A DNA stretch of 64,000 bases from the NCBI GenBank assembly GCA_937959265.1, contig CALGMA010000005.1:124001-188000 (forward strand). The letters run 5' to 3'. The stretch comes from an uncultured Anaerolineae bacterium (GTDB lineage: Bacteria; Chloroflexota; Anaerolineae; J036; Brachytrichaceae). Below are positions 1 through 7,706 of this stretch, one piece after another (the first letter of the stretch is position 1; every line of letters starts with the position of its first letter). The position numbers and the translations under genes were made by a program. The notes under the pieces were generated by a model, which saw nothing but the letters and a program-made list of their open reading frames with translations, made no database searches and was not told the origin of the DNA.

Positions 1-483
1 CCCCCACAATCCTCGACGGGCTTGGCGCGCATCGCGTTCGGCGTCGCGCAGGCGATCCTGGTACTTCACGTCCGGCGGAAATGAGCGCGCCAGCGCATAG
101 CCCTCGCGCACCAGCGCCTCGTTCACCATGCGCCCATCGGTCAAATAGGCGTAGCGCAGTAATCGGCCGTACCGGTCTGTGTCGTTGACGTCGCGCTCAA
201 GCCGCAGGCGCTGGCCGGCCACCAACGCGCGGTTGAATTCGGTCGCCTCACGCCCGAAGCACTCGACCACGCGCGTACTCTCCGGCGCATCAACGCCGAT
301 GTAACGCACGCGATAGGTTTGACCGCCAATCTCGACATGGATGGTGTCGCCGTCCACAACGTGCACGACGCGTACTTCTTCACCCCCCGTGGTAGGCCGG
401 GAGAGGAAATAGGCCAGTATCCCCACCAGACCAAGCAGGGCTAACAGCCAGGGGACGACGCGTTTGATCACAGCAACAAACAT
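1..483 (-). CDS. Secreted or membrane-anchored thermonuclease (SNase) homologue, partial at left edge
   Basis: The reading frame is open from an ATG at 483 to the left edge, giving 161 codons without a stop, so the 3' end is missing. An N-terminal hydrophobic segment (about residues 11-27) is a signal peptide or anchor. It is followed by a staphylococcal-nuclease fold: VVHVVDGDTIHVEIGG, then YRVRYIGVDAPES with the Arg and Glu expected at the active site, then DRYGRLLRYAYL, which carries the second catalytic-type Arg, and LVREGYALA. SNase proteins are calcium-dependent nucleases that cut DNA and RNA outside the cytoplasm. The gene is divergent from the next secreted protein at 727. Family assignment is secure; substrate and true C-terminus are not visible. 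Confidence 0.88.
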   Translation of the reverse strand, partial: MFVAVIKRVVPWLLALLGLVGILAYFLSRPTTGGEEVRVVHVVDGDTIHVEIGGQTYRVRYIGVDAPESTRVVECFGREATEFNRALVAGQRLRLERDVNDTDRYGRLLRYAYLTDGRMVNEALVREGYALARSFPPDVKYQDRLRDAERDARQARRGLWG

Positions 484-726
484 GGCTGAATGAATGCAGG
501 ATACATTGGCTCAGATGATCATGTGCCTGTGTTCCTGCGTTTATCTTAATTATCATCTCACAGCAGCCTTTGCCAGGCGCACAAGCCTCAGGTAGAGAGA
601 CGGCATCTTAACAACCTCTTTACCGCTCCTTTTCTCCCCGCTAACCACTTTGCCTTCGCTTTCTCTTATCCTCTGGGCACGTAAATCGCACACAGAAGAA
701 CGGGAAGAAAAGCAAGGAGGAAAGTC

Positions 727-1266
727 ATGCTCAAGAAGATTCAATCGTTCGTTGTCTTGTTCATTGCTCTGGCCCTGCCCTTAGCTGTCAGCGCGCCCGC
801 CTTTGCGAGCAGTGGCAGCAGCGGCAACTACAAGTTCTATGGCACGGTGCAGAGCATGCCGGCGGGCCTGTATGGCACCTGGGTAGTTGATGGCCGCACC
901 GTCAATGTCACACCAGCCACACGGATCAAGCAGAAGTACGGCCCTATCACTGTCGGCTCGTATGTCGAGGTCAAGGGTTGGTTGCAGGCGAGCGGCGCAG
1001 TGGACGCCACGAAGGTGGAAAGCAAGCGCAGCGCTGGTGGCAACCCGGACCCGGGCGGCTATGTCAAGTTCTACGGCTTTGTGCAGGGCATGCCGGCGGG
1101 CTTGTATGGCGCATGGATCGTGGACGGCCGCGTAGTGAACGTCTCGCCGAGCACGGTCATCAAGCAGAAGTACGGGCCGATCGGCGTCGGGTCGCGTGTG
1201 GAGGTGAAAGGCTATCAGCAGGCCGATGGCTCGGTGAACGCTACCCAGGTGGAAGGGAAGCGCTGA
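727..1266 (+). CDS. Secreted protein with two tandem DUF5666-like domains
   Basis: A 179-residue protein with a clear signal peptide (LLK-type basic start, hydrophobic run, cleavage near AFA-SSG). The mature part is two copies of one roughly 67-residue beta-rich unit, at about residues 35-101 and 112-178. By direct alignment the copies differ at 18 of 67 positions and share MPAGLYG, the WxVDGRxVNVxP core and IKQKYGPI. The unit matches the general form of DUF5666 (GTVxxxP...W.VDGR.V.V....I.....VG..V.V.G). The ATG at 727 is set by a strong AAGGAGG at 714-720. No enzymatic residues are evident, so an extracellular binding or envelope role is inference. A hairpin follows at 1300-1330. Confidence 0.8.
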   Translation: MLKKIQSFVVLFIALALPLAVSAPAFASSGSSGNYKFYGTVQSMPAGLYGTWVVDGRTVNVTPATRIKQKYGPITVGSYVEVKGWLQASGAVDATKVESKRSAGGNPDPGGYVKFYGFVQGMPAGLYGAWIVDGRVVNVSPSTVIKQKYGPIGVGSRVEVKGYQQADGSVNATQVEGKR

Positions 1267-1299
1267 ACGCTCGACTTACCTGAAAGAGCCTGGCGAATT

Positions 1300-1330
1300 G
1301 CGACGGGGGCGCTGACACAGCCCCCGTCGC
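1300..1330 (+). terminator. Hairpin terminator after the DUF5666 gene
   Basis: A perfect 11-bp inverted repeat (GCGACGGGGGC at 1300-1310 and its complement at 1320-1330) with a 9-nt loop lies 33 bases after the stop codon. There is no T-run, so it would be a structure-only terminator or a processing site. It also lies just upstream of the next gene at 1355. Confidence 0.6.
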
Positions 1331-1354
1331 GCTTGTGAGAAGGCAGTAAAGAAC

Positions 1355-1960
1355 ATGCTTCGCAACATCTGCGCTATTGTGGCTCTGTCTATGTGTGTCT
1401 GGGCCGGCGCGCCGATGAACGCGCAGGCGCAGTCGTTGCAATACTTTGCCTTCCTGCCGGTCGTCATGAAGCCATGTCCGGTTCACTCGTTCATTCAGGA
1501 TGGCGGCATGGAGGCCGGCGCGCCTAACCCGCACTGGTTTACGAGCAGCAGCCAGTTCAGCGACGTACTGGACGACTCGCCCGTCCCGGCCGCGCACACC
1601 GGCGCATGGAAGGCGTGGATGGGCGGCGATAATAGCGTCACTGAAGTGATCTCCCAGACCTTTGCCATCCCCGCCGGCGTGACGCAGTTCACGTTGCGCT
1701 ACTGGGTGTGGATTGACACGCAGGACGGCGCCGGCGGCGACACGCTCGCTGTGCAACTGCGCAATGCATCCGGCGGCGTGATCGCCACGCTAGATGCGCT
1801 GAGCGACGCAAGCACCATCCCCACCTGGACCGAGCGCGTCGTCACTTTCACAGCGCCGGCCGCCTCAGCGCTGCAACTCGCCTTTGTTGCCCAAACGGAT
1901 GCGCTCGATCCGACCAGCTTCTTCGTGGATGACGTGAGCTTGAACGCAGTGTGTAGCTGA
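1355..1960 (+). CDS. Secreted protein with a jelly-roll, carbohydrate-binding-like domain
   Basis: A 201-residue protein. The N-terminal signal peptide (hydrophobic to about residue 23, cleavage near NAQA) is followed by FAFLPVVMKP, similar to the YLPLVL-type motif seen near the ends of many Chloroflexota secreted proteins. The rest, from FIQDGGMEAG to FFVDDVSLNAVC, has the GGfE....W and FfVDDVsL signatures common to CBM-like jelly-roll domains on secreted proteins. No catalytic residues are recognisable. It sits five bases upstream of the response regulator, so it could be co-transcribed with the two-component system. Function beyond extracellular binding is not assigned. Confidence 0.6.
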   Translation: MLRNICAIVALSMCVWAGAPMNAQAQSLQYFAFLPVVMKPCPVHSFIQDGGMEAGAPNPHWFTSSSQFSDVLDDSPVPAAHTGAWKAWMGGDNSVTEVISQTFAIPAGVTQFTLRYWVWIDTQDGAGGDTLAVQLRNASGGVIATLDALSDASTIPTWTERVVTFTAPAASALQLAFVAQTDALDPTSFFVDDVSLNAVCS

Positions 1961-1965
1961 ACGGC

Positions 1966-2658
1966 ATGACTCCAACAGTCCTGGTTGTCGAAGACGACCC
2001 CAGCATCGCTGAGCCGCTGGAGTATGGCCTGCGCAAGGAGGGCTTTGAGGTGGTGTCGGCCCGTGCGGGCAAGCAGGCCCTCGCTGCGCTGGCCGAGCGC
2101 AGCGTGGACATGGTGCTGTTGGATGTCATGCTGCCCGATCTCAGCGGCTACGAGGTGTGCCGGCGCATTCGGGCCTCATCGAACGTGTTGATCATCATGT
2201 TGACGGCGCGCGGCCAAGAGCTGGAGAAGGTGATGGGGTTGGAGAGCGGCGCGGATGATTACGTGGTCAAGCCGTTCAGCTTCCGCGAGCTGCTAGCGCG
2301 CATCCGCGCGCTGCTGCGCCGGCGGCAACTCGACGCCGGTGCGCCCGCTGCCGACGCGGTGCTCCAGATCGGCGCGGTGGCGCTCGACCGCAACACCCGG
2401 CGCGTTACCCGGCATGGCGAGCCGGTGAACCTCAGCCCGCGCGAGTTTGCGTTGCTGAGCTACCTGATGGAGCACGCCGGCCGCGCCGTCTCGCGCCAGG
2501 AGTTGGCCGACGCAGTGTGGGGCGAAAATTGGGTGGGCACGCCGCGCACGGTGGACGTGCATGTGCGCTGGCTGCGCGAGAAACTCGAGGATGACCCGTC
2601 CAATCCTTCCTTAATTGAGACTGTCTATGGCTTCGGTTACCTTATCCGGCGCCCTTAA
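1966..2658 (+). CDS. OmpR/PhoB-family response regulator
   Basis: A 230-residue two-domain regulator. The receiver domain (residues 1-120) has the acidic pair ED-D at 9-11, the phosphoacceptor Asp in VLLDVMLPDLSG at residue 53, and the conserved Lys in VVKPFSF. The C-terminal winged helix (about 130-230) has the OmpR hallmarks LSPREFALLSYL, VWGENW and TVDVHVRWLREKLE, ending in VYGFGYLIRRP. It would bind DNA as a phosphorylated dimer. It is paired with the histidine kinase that begins within its 3' end, so the two are translationally coupled. Target genes are unknown. Confidence 0.93.
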   Translation: MTPTVLVVEDDPSIAEPLEYGLRKEGFEVVSARAGKQALAALAERSVDMVLLDVMLPDLSGYEVCRRIRASSNVLIIMLTARGQELEKVMGLESGADDYVVKPFSFRELLARIRALLRRRQLDAGAPAADAVLQIGAVALDRNTRRVTRHGEPVNLSPREFALLSYLMEHAGRAVSRQELADAVWGENWVGTPRTVDVHVRWLREKLEDDPSNPSLIETVYGFGYLIRRP

Positions 2659-4099
2659 CGGCTTGAAAGGCCTACAAGCCAAGTTACGCTTGCCGACGTG
2701 GAGCGGCTCGCTGCGCGTCCAGTTGTTGGTCGGCTACCTGCTCGTGATCGCGATCGGCATGGGCGGCATGACGGCGTGGCTGGCGCCCAGAATCCAAAAT
2801 GACGCTTTTGAGGAGGCCGAACATGAGCTGGAGATCGAGGCGCACCTGCTGGCGCTCACTCTGGCGCCGCAGATCGAGAACTTCCTTGACGGGCGCGACA
2901 CCGAGGTCCTGCGCAGGCTGCTGCCAAAAATTGGCGAGCGCAACGACACGCGCATAACGATCACAGACCATGAGTTATTTGTCATCTTCAGCAGCGACCC
3001 GCGCGTGGGCAGCGGCTTCGAGGATAACCACGTGGAGTTTCTCGCCGCGCAACAGGGCAAAGAACAACACGACATCCGCCTGGATGAGTTCACTGACCAG
3101 GAGCGCATCTTCACCGCTGCGGCCATCTTCGGCGAGTCCGGCAAGGCGATAGCCTACATTCAGCTCTCGGCGCCCATGGCACCGGTGTGGCAAAGCGTTT
3201 ACAACGCCTGGGCCGGCATGGGATTGATGCTATCCGCCACGCTTGCCGTCGCTGCCGCGTTGAGCGCCTTCCTGGCCGGGCGCATCGCCCGCCCGTTGAT
3301 GAAGTTGCGCGATGCCGCCAACAATCTGGCATTCAACGCTGCGCCGCAGTTGTCGTTGGCGGCGCAGGGGCCGGCCGAAGTGCGCGATTTGATCCGCGCC
3401 TTCAACCACATGACCGAGCGCGTGCAGCGCGCCGCGCTGCGCCAGCGCGAGTTCGTCTCCGGTGCGGCGCACGAGCTGCGCTCGCCATTAACGGCGCTGT
3501 TGCTGCGCCTGGAGATGTTGGCCGCTCATCCGCCCACCGCGCAGGAGCTGCCGCGCCAGATGGAAGCGCTGCTTGCCCCTTTGCATCGCCTGCGCAACGC
3601 TGTGGACCAACTGTTGCTGTTGGCCAGCATGGAGGAGAGCAATCGCCTGCAGCCCGCTCCGCTGGATCTCTCCCCACTGCTCTACGAGTTGGCCGAAGAG
3701 TTTGCGCCGCGCTTTGCCGGCCGCCGCTTCGAGGTCGAGGTCGAGCCACACTTGCCGTTGATCTGCGCCAACGCGGACCAGGTGCGCATTATCTTCGCTA
3801 ACCTGCTAGACAACGCCGCAAAGCACACCCCGCCCCAGGCCGCCGTCTTCTTGAAGGCGAACGTCTATCCTAACCGCGTTGAGGTGCAGGTCGCGGACGA
3901 GGGGCCGGGCATCCCGCTTGAGGAACAAGAGCGCGTGTTTGAGCGCTTTTACCGCAGCCCGAAGGCGCGCAGCGACACGCCGGGGCACGGCCTCGGCTTG
4001 GCGATTGTGCGGGAGCTGGCGCGCTTGAACGGCGGCGCCATTGAGCTGGAGAGCGCGCCCGGTCAGGGCGCTTGCTTCCGCGTGACCTTCCCGCGCTGA
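2627..4099 (+). CDS. Membrane sensor histidine kinase, HAMP-HisKA-HATPase
   Basis: The ATG at 2627 gives 490 residues; an in-frame TTG at 2615 is possible. The order is a first TM segment (VQLLVGYLLVIAIGMGGMTA), an extracytoplasmic sensor region of about 140 residues, a second TM (MGLMLSATLAVAAALSAFLA), a HAMP linker (GRIARPLMKLRDAANNLA), a dimerisation domain with the phospho-His in GAAHELRSPLTALLLRLE, and a catalytic ATPase with N-box NLLDNAAKH, G1 DEGPGIP and G2 GHGLGLAI. The gene overlaps the response regulator stop by about 32 bases. The sensor region matches no sensor domain I recognise, so the signal is unknown. Confidence 0.92.
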   Translation: MASVTLSGALNGLKGLQAKLRLPTWSGSLRVQLLVGYLLVIAIGMGGMTAWLAPRIQNDAFEEAEHELEIEAHLLALTLAPQIENFLDGRDTEVLRRLLPKIGERNDTRITITDHELFVIFSSDPRVGSGFEDNHVEFLAAQQGKEQHDIRLDEFTDQERIFTAAAIFGESGKAIAYIQLSAPMAPVWQSVYNAWAGMGLMLSATLAVAAALSAFLAGRIARPLMKLRDAANNLAFNAAPQLSLAAQGPAEVRDLIRAFNHMTERVQRAALRQREFVSGAAHELRSPLTALLLRLEMLAAHPPTAQELPRQMEALLAPLHRLRNAVDQLLLLASMEESNRLQPAPLDLSPLLYELAEEFAPRFAGRRFEVEVEPHLPLICANADQVRIIFANLLDNAAKHTPPQAAVFLKANVYPNRVEVQVADEGPGIPLEEQERVFERFYRSPKARSDTPGHGLGLAIVRELARLNGGAIELESAPGQGACFRVTFPR

Positions 4100-4271
4100 G
4101 GGTCGTAAGCAGGCGCATGCGTTGATCGGGCCGTTTCGTTGTGGGCACAGCGCCCTACCCCCAGCTTCCATAACATCCCGTCTGGTTTGTCCTCCCAGCT
4201 TAGCCCACGCGAAATCTGGCGCTGGGCTGACCGTTTGTCCCATAACTTGAAACTGAACCGAGGCAAGATCG

Positions 4272-4337
4272 ATGTTCACATTCAATCGTCTTTTGACCTG
4301 CATCGGTCTGCTGCTGACGCTGATGGCACACATGTCG
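4272..4337 (+). pseudogene. Detached signal-peptide start of the beta-helix protein gene
   Basis: An ATG at 4272 encodes MFTFNRLLTCIGLLLTLMAH followed by MS, a convincing signal-peptide front. The frame then enters unrelated DNA and stops at 4425. The codon after the unrelated segment resumes with AYAAGYVVND at 4620 in the same frame (4818 minus 4272 is divisible by 3). Rejoining the two parts gives an AYA-A signal-peptidase site directly followed by the CSLREA domain of the downstream gene. I infer this is the original 5' end of that gene, split by an insertion. As it stands, the segment encodes only a 51-residue peptide. Confidence 0.65.
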
Positions 4338-4619
4338 AGTAGAGGGACAACAACGCTGCAAGCGCCTGATTGTGAGTTGAAGTGGCGGCATGCTCACAGG
4401 TTGCCAGATAAGTCAGAAAGGCTTTGATTTCAGGCCGGCCCAGGTCGTTGGGGCGACGTTTGTCGTGGAAAAGGATGAAACGTTTGACCCGTTGGACATA
4501 ACTTTCCTCGGTGCGCCAGGAGTAATGCCTCAGGCGAATGGCGTCGCGCACCTGGTCGAGCAGTTTTTGGGCGAGATGGGTTAGAGGGTAAAGCTGTCGA
4601 ATCGGCCATTTAGCGACCC
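4338..4619. mobile_element. Insertion of about 0.28 kb carrying a tyrosine-recombinase fragment
   Basis: This segment separates the signal peptide at 4272-4337 from the body of the beta-helix gene at 4620. On its minus strand it is almost wholly the N-terminal part of a XerC/IntI-like recombinase. A heptamer TAGAGGG occurs near each end (4340-4346 and 4582-4588), but no convincing terminal inverted repeat or target duplication is visible. The boundaries are estimated from where the two reading frames lose sense and could be off by several bases. It may be a decayed integration remnant rather than an active element. Confidence 0.55.
4339..4614 (-). pseudogene. Fragment of a tyrosine recombinase (XerC/integron-integrase N-terminal domain)
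   Basis: Reading on the minus strand, the frame gives WPIRQLYPLTHLAQKLLDQV, then RDAIRLRHYSWRTEESYV, RVKRFILFHDKRRPNDL and STHNQALAALLSLY. This is the SAM-like core-binding domain typical of integron-type and XerC-like recombinases. Sense is lost after LLSLY, before any part of the catalytic domain (no RHxxR or Tyr), and no start codon with a ribosome site is evident. The nearest annotated-style start would be a GTG at 4551. It is therefore a non-functional remnant about 90 codons long. Confidence 0.75.
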
Positions 4620-6392
4620 GCCTATGCGGCGGGGTATGTCGTCAACGATCTGGGCGACACCATCGCCAACGATAGCGTCTGCACTCTGCGCGAAGCGATT
4701 CAGGAAGCCAACAACGGCGCCGATACCGACTGCACTGGTTCGCCAAGCAGCGGCAACGACACTATCACCTTCAGCGTCAGCGGCACGATAACGCTCGGTT
4801 CGACCCTGCCGAACATCGTGAGCGGGCAAGGCACGCTGACGATTGACGGCGGGGGGAACATCACCATCAGCGGCAACAACAGCGTGGGGGTCATGTGGGT
4901 AGAGTCCGGTGCGAATCTCACCTTGCAAAACCTGACCATCGCAGATGGCAAAAGTGTCGCGGGCAGCGTCCGCAACGACGGCGGCATGGTTAACGTGACC
5001 AACAGCACCTTCTCCAACAACAGCGGCAGCGGTGGCAGCATCTTCAATGCCAGCGGTGGCACGCTGAATGTGACGAACAGCATATTCTCCGGCAACAACA
5101 CCAACGGTTCCTGCGGCGGCATCTGCAACCTTGGCACATTGGCAGTGACCAACAGCACCTTCTCCAATAACAGCGCCGGTACTTTCGGCGGCGGCATCTT
5201 CAATGCCATCGCTAGCACGCTGAATGTGACCAACAGCACCTTCTCCAACAACAGCGCCGGTACTTTCGGCGGCGGTGGCATTCGCAACGATGGCACAATG
5301 GCAGTGACCAACAGCACCTTCTCCAATAACGGCGCCAACTCTGGCGGCGGCATCTACAACAGTGGCACGCTGAATGTGACCAACAGCACCTTCTATAACA
5401 ACAGCGCCGGTACTGGCGGCGGCGGCGGCATCTACAACGATGGCACGCTGAATGTGACCAACAGCACCTTCTCCGGCAACAGCGCCGGTAGCGGCGGCGG
5501 CATACGCGTGACGAGTGGCACGGCGACGCTCAAGAACACCCTCATCGCCAACAGCACCAGCGGCGGGGATTGCGTAAATTCAGTCCCGTTGAGCGGCACG
5601 AATGACAACAACCTCATCGAAGACGCCGGCTCGAACGCTTGCCTTCTCTCCCACGCCGTGAACGGCAATATCATTGGTTACGACCCCAACCTCGGCGCGT
5701 TGACCGGCTCGCCGGGCTACTTCCCGCTCAATGCGGGTAGCCCGGCGATTGATGCCGGCAATAACACCACCTGCGCCAACCCGCCGGTGAACAACCAATC
5801 GCAAAACGGCGTGACCCGCCCGCAGGACGGTGATGGCAACGGAACGGCCACCTGCGACATCGGCTCGTATGAAGCAGCAAGGCCTGATCTGACCGCAACC
5901 AAGAGCAACAACGTCAGCGGGGCGATCACGGTAGGCAATCCGTTCACGTGGACGGTGACGGTCGCCAACAGCGGCTCGGCCGGCGCAACGTTCACAAGCG
6001 GCCAGACCATCCTGCACGACGACCTGCCGGCCGGCCCGACCTACGGCGCGCCGACGGTGCAGAACCTCGTCAACGTGAGCGGCAGCGGCAGCATTGCCTG
6101 CGCCATCGCCAGTAACACGCTCACCTGCACCGCCAGCGGCGGCCCGGTGACATTGGGGGCGACCACCGGTGCGTTTGAGGTCGCCTTCAGCGTCACGCCG
6201 AGCGCAGCCGGCGCCCTGACCAACCCGACCGGCGGCGTCTGCCGCGCCGACCCGAACAGCGTCATCACCGAGAGCAACGAAGGCAACAACGATTGCGCGC
6301 CAAACGCAGTGACGGTCAACCCGTATCGCTTGTACCTGCCCCTGATCCTTCGGCAGGGGCAGATGGCATCCGCCAGCTTGGCGCGAGATTGA
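4614..6392 (+). CDS. Secreted CSLREA-type parallel beta-helix protein, 5' end lost
   Basis: The frame is open from 4614 after a TAG at 4611. The first standard start inside it is the GTG at 4818, but recognisable coding begins at AYAAGYVVND (4620), so the native start is missing. Domains in order: a CSLREA-like motif (VCTLREAIQEANNG), a beta-helix of seven imperfect repeats built on VTNSTFSNNSAG..GGGI.N.GTLN, a stretch ending in SPAIDAGNNTTC and DIGSYEA, then a DUF11-like domain (DLTATKSNNV...GNPFTWTVTVANSG) and a terminal RLYLPLILRQGQ. Such proteins are surface or secreted, probably with carbohydrate or adhesive roles. Translation could restart at 4818, but without a signal peptide the product would not be exported. 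Confidence 0.75.
   Translation, partial: RPAYAAGYVVNDLGDTIANDSVCTLREAIQEANNGADTDCTGSPSSGNDTITFSVSGTITLGSTLPNIVSGQGTLTIDGGGNITISGNNSVGVMWVESGANLTLQNLTIADGKSVAGSVRNDGGMVNVTNSTFSNNSGSGGSIFNASGGTLNVTNSIFSGNNTNGSCGGICNLGTLAVTNSTFSNNSAGTFGGGIFNAIASTLNVTNSTFSNNSAGTFGGGGIRNDGTMAVTNSTFSNNGANSGGGIYNSGTLNVTNSTFYNNSAGTGGGGGIYNDGTLNVTNSTFSGNSAGSGGGIRVTSGTATLKNTLIANSTSGGDCVNSVPLSGTNDNNLIEDAGSNACLLSHAVNGNIIGYDPNLGALTGSPGYFPLNAGSPAIDAGNNTTCANPPVNNQSQNGVTRPQDGDGNGTATCDIGSYEAARPDLTATKSNNVSGAITVGNPFTWTVTVANSGSAGATFTSGQTILHDDLPAGPTYGAPTVQNLVNVSGSGSIACAIASNTLTCTASGGPVTLGATTGAFEVAFSVTPSAAGALTNPTGGVCRADPNSVITESNEGNNDCAPNAVTVNPYRLYLPLILRQGQMASASLARD
4995..5531 (+). repeat. Seven in-frame tandem repeats in the beta-helix gene
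   Basis: Copies begin with GTGACCAACAGCACCTT or a near match at 4995, 5070, 5145, 5226, 5304, 5376 and 5454. The spacings are 75, 75, 81, 78, 72 and 78 bases, always multiples of three (24-27 residues). Each unit encodes one turn of the helix. The high nucleotide identity between units suggests recent expansion or gene conversion, and it would favour copy-number change by slippage. Confidence 0.85.
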
Positions 6393-6402
6393 TCTCGCGC
6401 CA
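6379..6402 (+). terminator. Perfect 11-bp hairpin at the stop of the beta-helix gene
   Basis: TGGCGCGAGAT (6379-6389) is repeated inverted at 6392-6402 with a two-base centre that includes the TGA stop at 6390. A second, 9-bp hairpin lies just upstream inside the coding end (6336-6344 with 6354-6362). A third, 8-bp GC hairpin follows (6414-6421 with 6433-6440). Three hairpins within 105 bases suggest a strong stop or mRNA-stabilising end; none has a T-run. Confidence 0.55.
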
Positions 6403-6811
6403 CGTCAACAGCGCCCCCGGCCCAGGCGCGCCGCCGGGGGAGCGGGGAAGGCGAGCCGCGCGGAGCGCGCCCTCGCCAAGCGGCCAGAGACGCCAACCGT
6501 CGAGCATTCGGGGACGGGCCGCCTAACAGGCGCATGGAGTCGACGCCGACTCCCGCGCCGTTTCCAGGAGGCTCGGGGCGTGGGGGGCGGGGTTGGAACG
6601 TGAAGGCATCTCCGGCGCGGCTCATGCGCTTGCCGTTAGCCAGCACGACCGACACAAGCCAAGTGCGATACTTCCCACGCAGTCCCACAGGGCAGGTTGT
6701 GTCGGCGGGCGTAGGCAGGTAGCCGGCGCAACGTAGCCTAGACCGAGCGCCCAAGGTGAAGCCGCCGGCCAACGCCTCGGCGCAGCAAGCAAAGACAGGG
6801 CTGCGCCCGCC
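6403..6811. other. Intergenic region without a supported gene
   Basis: About 410 bases lie between the convergent beta-helix gene and the ABC permease. Apart from the GC hairpin at 6414-6440 I see no RNA gene, promoter or protein-like frame. Open frames on both strands here are explained by the high GC content and show no family signature. Confidence 0.5.
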
Positions 6812-7705
6812 CTACCCGCGCCGGCTCATGCGCGGGTCGAGCAGGTCGCGCAGGCCGTCGCCGAGGAAGTTGAATCCGATGACGGCGGAGAAGATAGCCA
6901 AGCCCGGAAAGGCAGCCAGCCACCACTCGAAGAACTTGTGCCGGCCAGCGGCGACCATCGCGCCCCATTCGGGCGTGGGCGGTACCGCGCCCAAACCCAC
7001 GAAAGAGAGCGAAGCGGTCAGCAAGATCGCGTTGCCCATGTCAAGGCTGGCCTTAACCAGCATGATCGGAAGCGCGTTGGGCAGAATATGTTTGAAAAGC
7101 GCGCGTCGGCGCGTCGCCCCTAACGCCGTCGCCGCGCTGACAAACTCCATCTCGCGCAGGGCAATGACCTGACTGCGGATAAGCCGGGCGTATTCCGGCC
7201 ACAACACCAGCGCGATCGCCAGCGCGGCATTCTGCAATCCCGGCCCGAGCGCAGCGGTGATCGCGATGGCCAGGATCAGCGATGGGAACGCCAGCACGGC
7301 GTCGGCGACGCGCATGATGATTTCATCGAGCAATCCGCCGGCGTCGCCGGCCACAGCGCCTAGCAACACACCTACTGAGCCGCTCATGGCCACGACGGCC
7401 AGCGCCACCGGCAGCGAGACGCGCGCGCCGTGCAACACGCGGCTGAAGATGTCGCGCCCCAACTCGTCGGTGCCGAACACGTGCTGCGCGCTGGGCGGTT
7501 TCAAACGGTTGGTCACGCGCTGCGCCGTGGGCGAGTATGGCGCGATCAACGGCGCCATCAATGCGACGCAGAGCCAGAACAACACAATGACGCCGCCGAT
7601 CATCACGGAGCGGTTGCGCAGCAAACGGCGCAAGTTGCGCCTGAGCGCGGCCGCGCGTTCGGTAGTCAGCGCCGGCGCGGCGGGATAAGCGGAAGCGACG
7701 GCCAT
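6812..7705 (-). CDS. Peptide/nickel-type ABC transporter permease, DppC-like
   Basis: The ATG at 7705 gives 297 residues; the frame extends upstream to 7750 but would then overlap the partner permease by 44 bases. It has the DppC N-terminal cytoplasmic and first TM region (LRRNRSVMIGGVIVLFWLCVAL), the conserved HVFGTDELGRDIFSRVLHGARVSL block, and the EAA-type loop EFVSAATALGATRRRALFKHILPNALP used to contact the ATPase. The end, NFLGDGLRDLLDPR, is also typical. It lies one base after the DppB-like gene. ATPase genes of the DppD/F type are absent, so the importer must borrow or share an ATPase. Confidence 0.92.
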   Translation of the reverse strand: MAVASAYPAAPALTTERAAALRRNLRRLLRNRSVMIGGVIVLFWLCVALMAPLIAPYSPTAQRVTNRLKPPSAQHVFGTDELGRDIFSRVLHGARVSLPVALAVVAMSGSVGVLLGAVAGDAGGLLDEIIMRVADAVLAFPSLILAIAITAALGPGLQNAALAIALVLWPEYARLIRSQVIALREMEFVSAATALGATRRRALFKHILPNALPIMLVKASLDMGNAILLTASLSFVGLGAVPPTPEWGAMVAAGRHKFFEWWLAAFPGLAIFSAVIGFNFLGDGLRDLLDPRMSRRG

Positions 7706-7706
7706 G

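Noticed and set aside
4700..5353. Minus-strand frame with repeats rich in Leu and Pro
   Set aside because: It is the reverse reading of the beta-helix repeats; the periodicity comes from the real gene on the plus strand.
4995..5531. Possible CRISPR array from regular repeats
   Set aside because: The repeats are in frame, 72-81 bases apart, and translate to beta-helix turns; there are no unique spacers.
6041..6772. Minus-strand frame of 243 residues in the gap before the ABC permease
   Set aside because: It is Arg/Pro/Ala-rich with no family signature, and its second half is antisense to the beta-helix gene.
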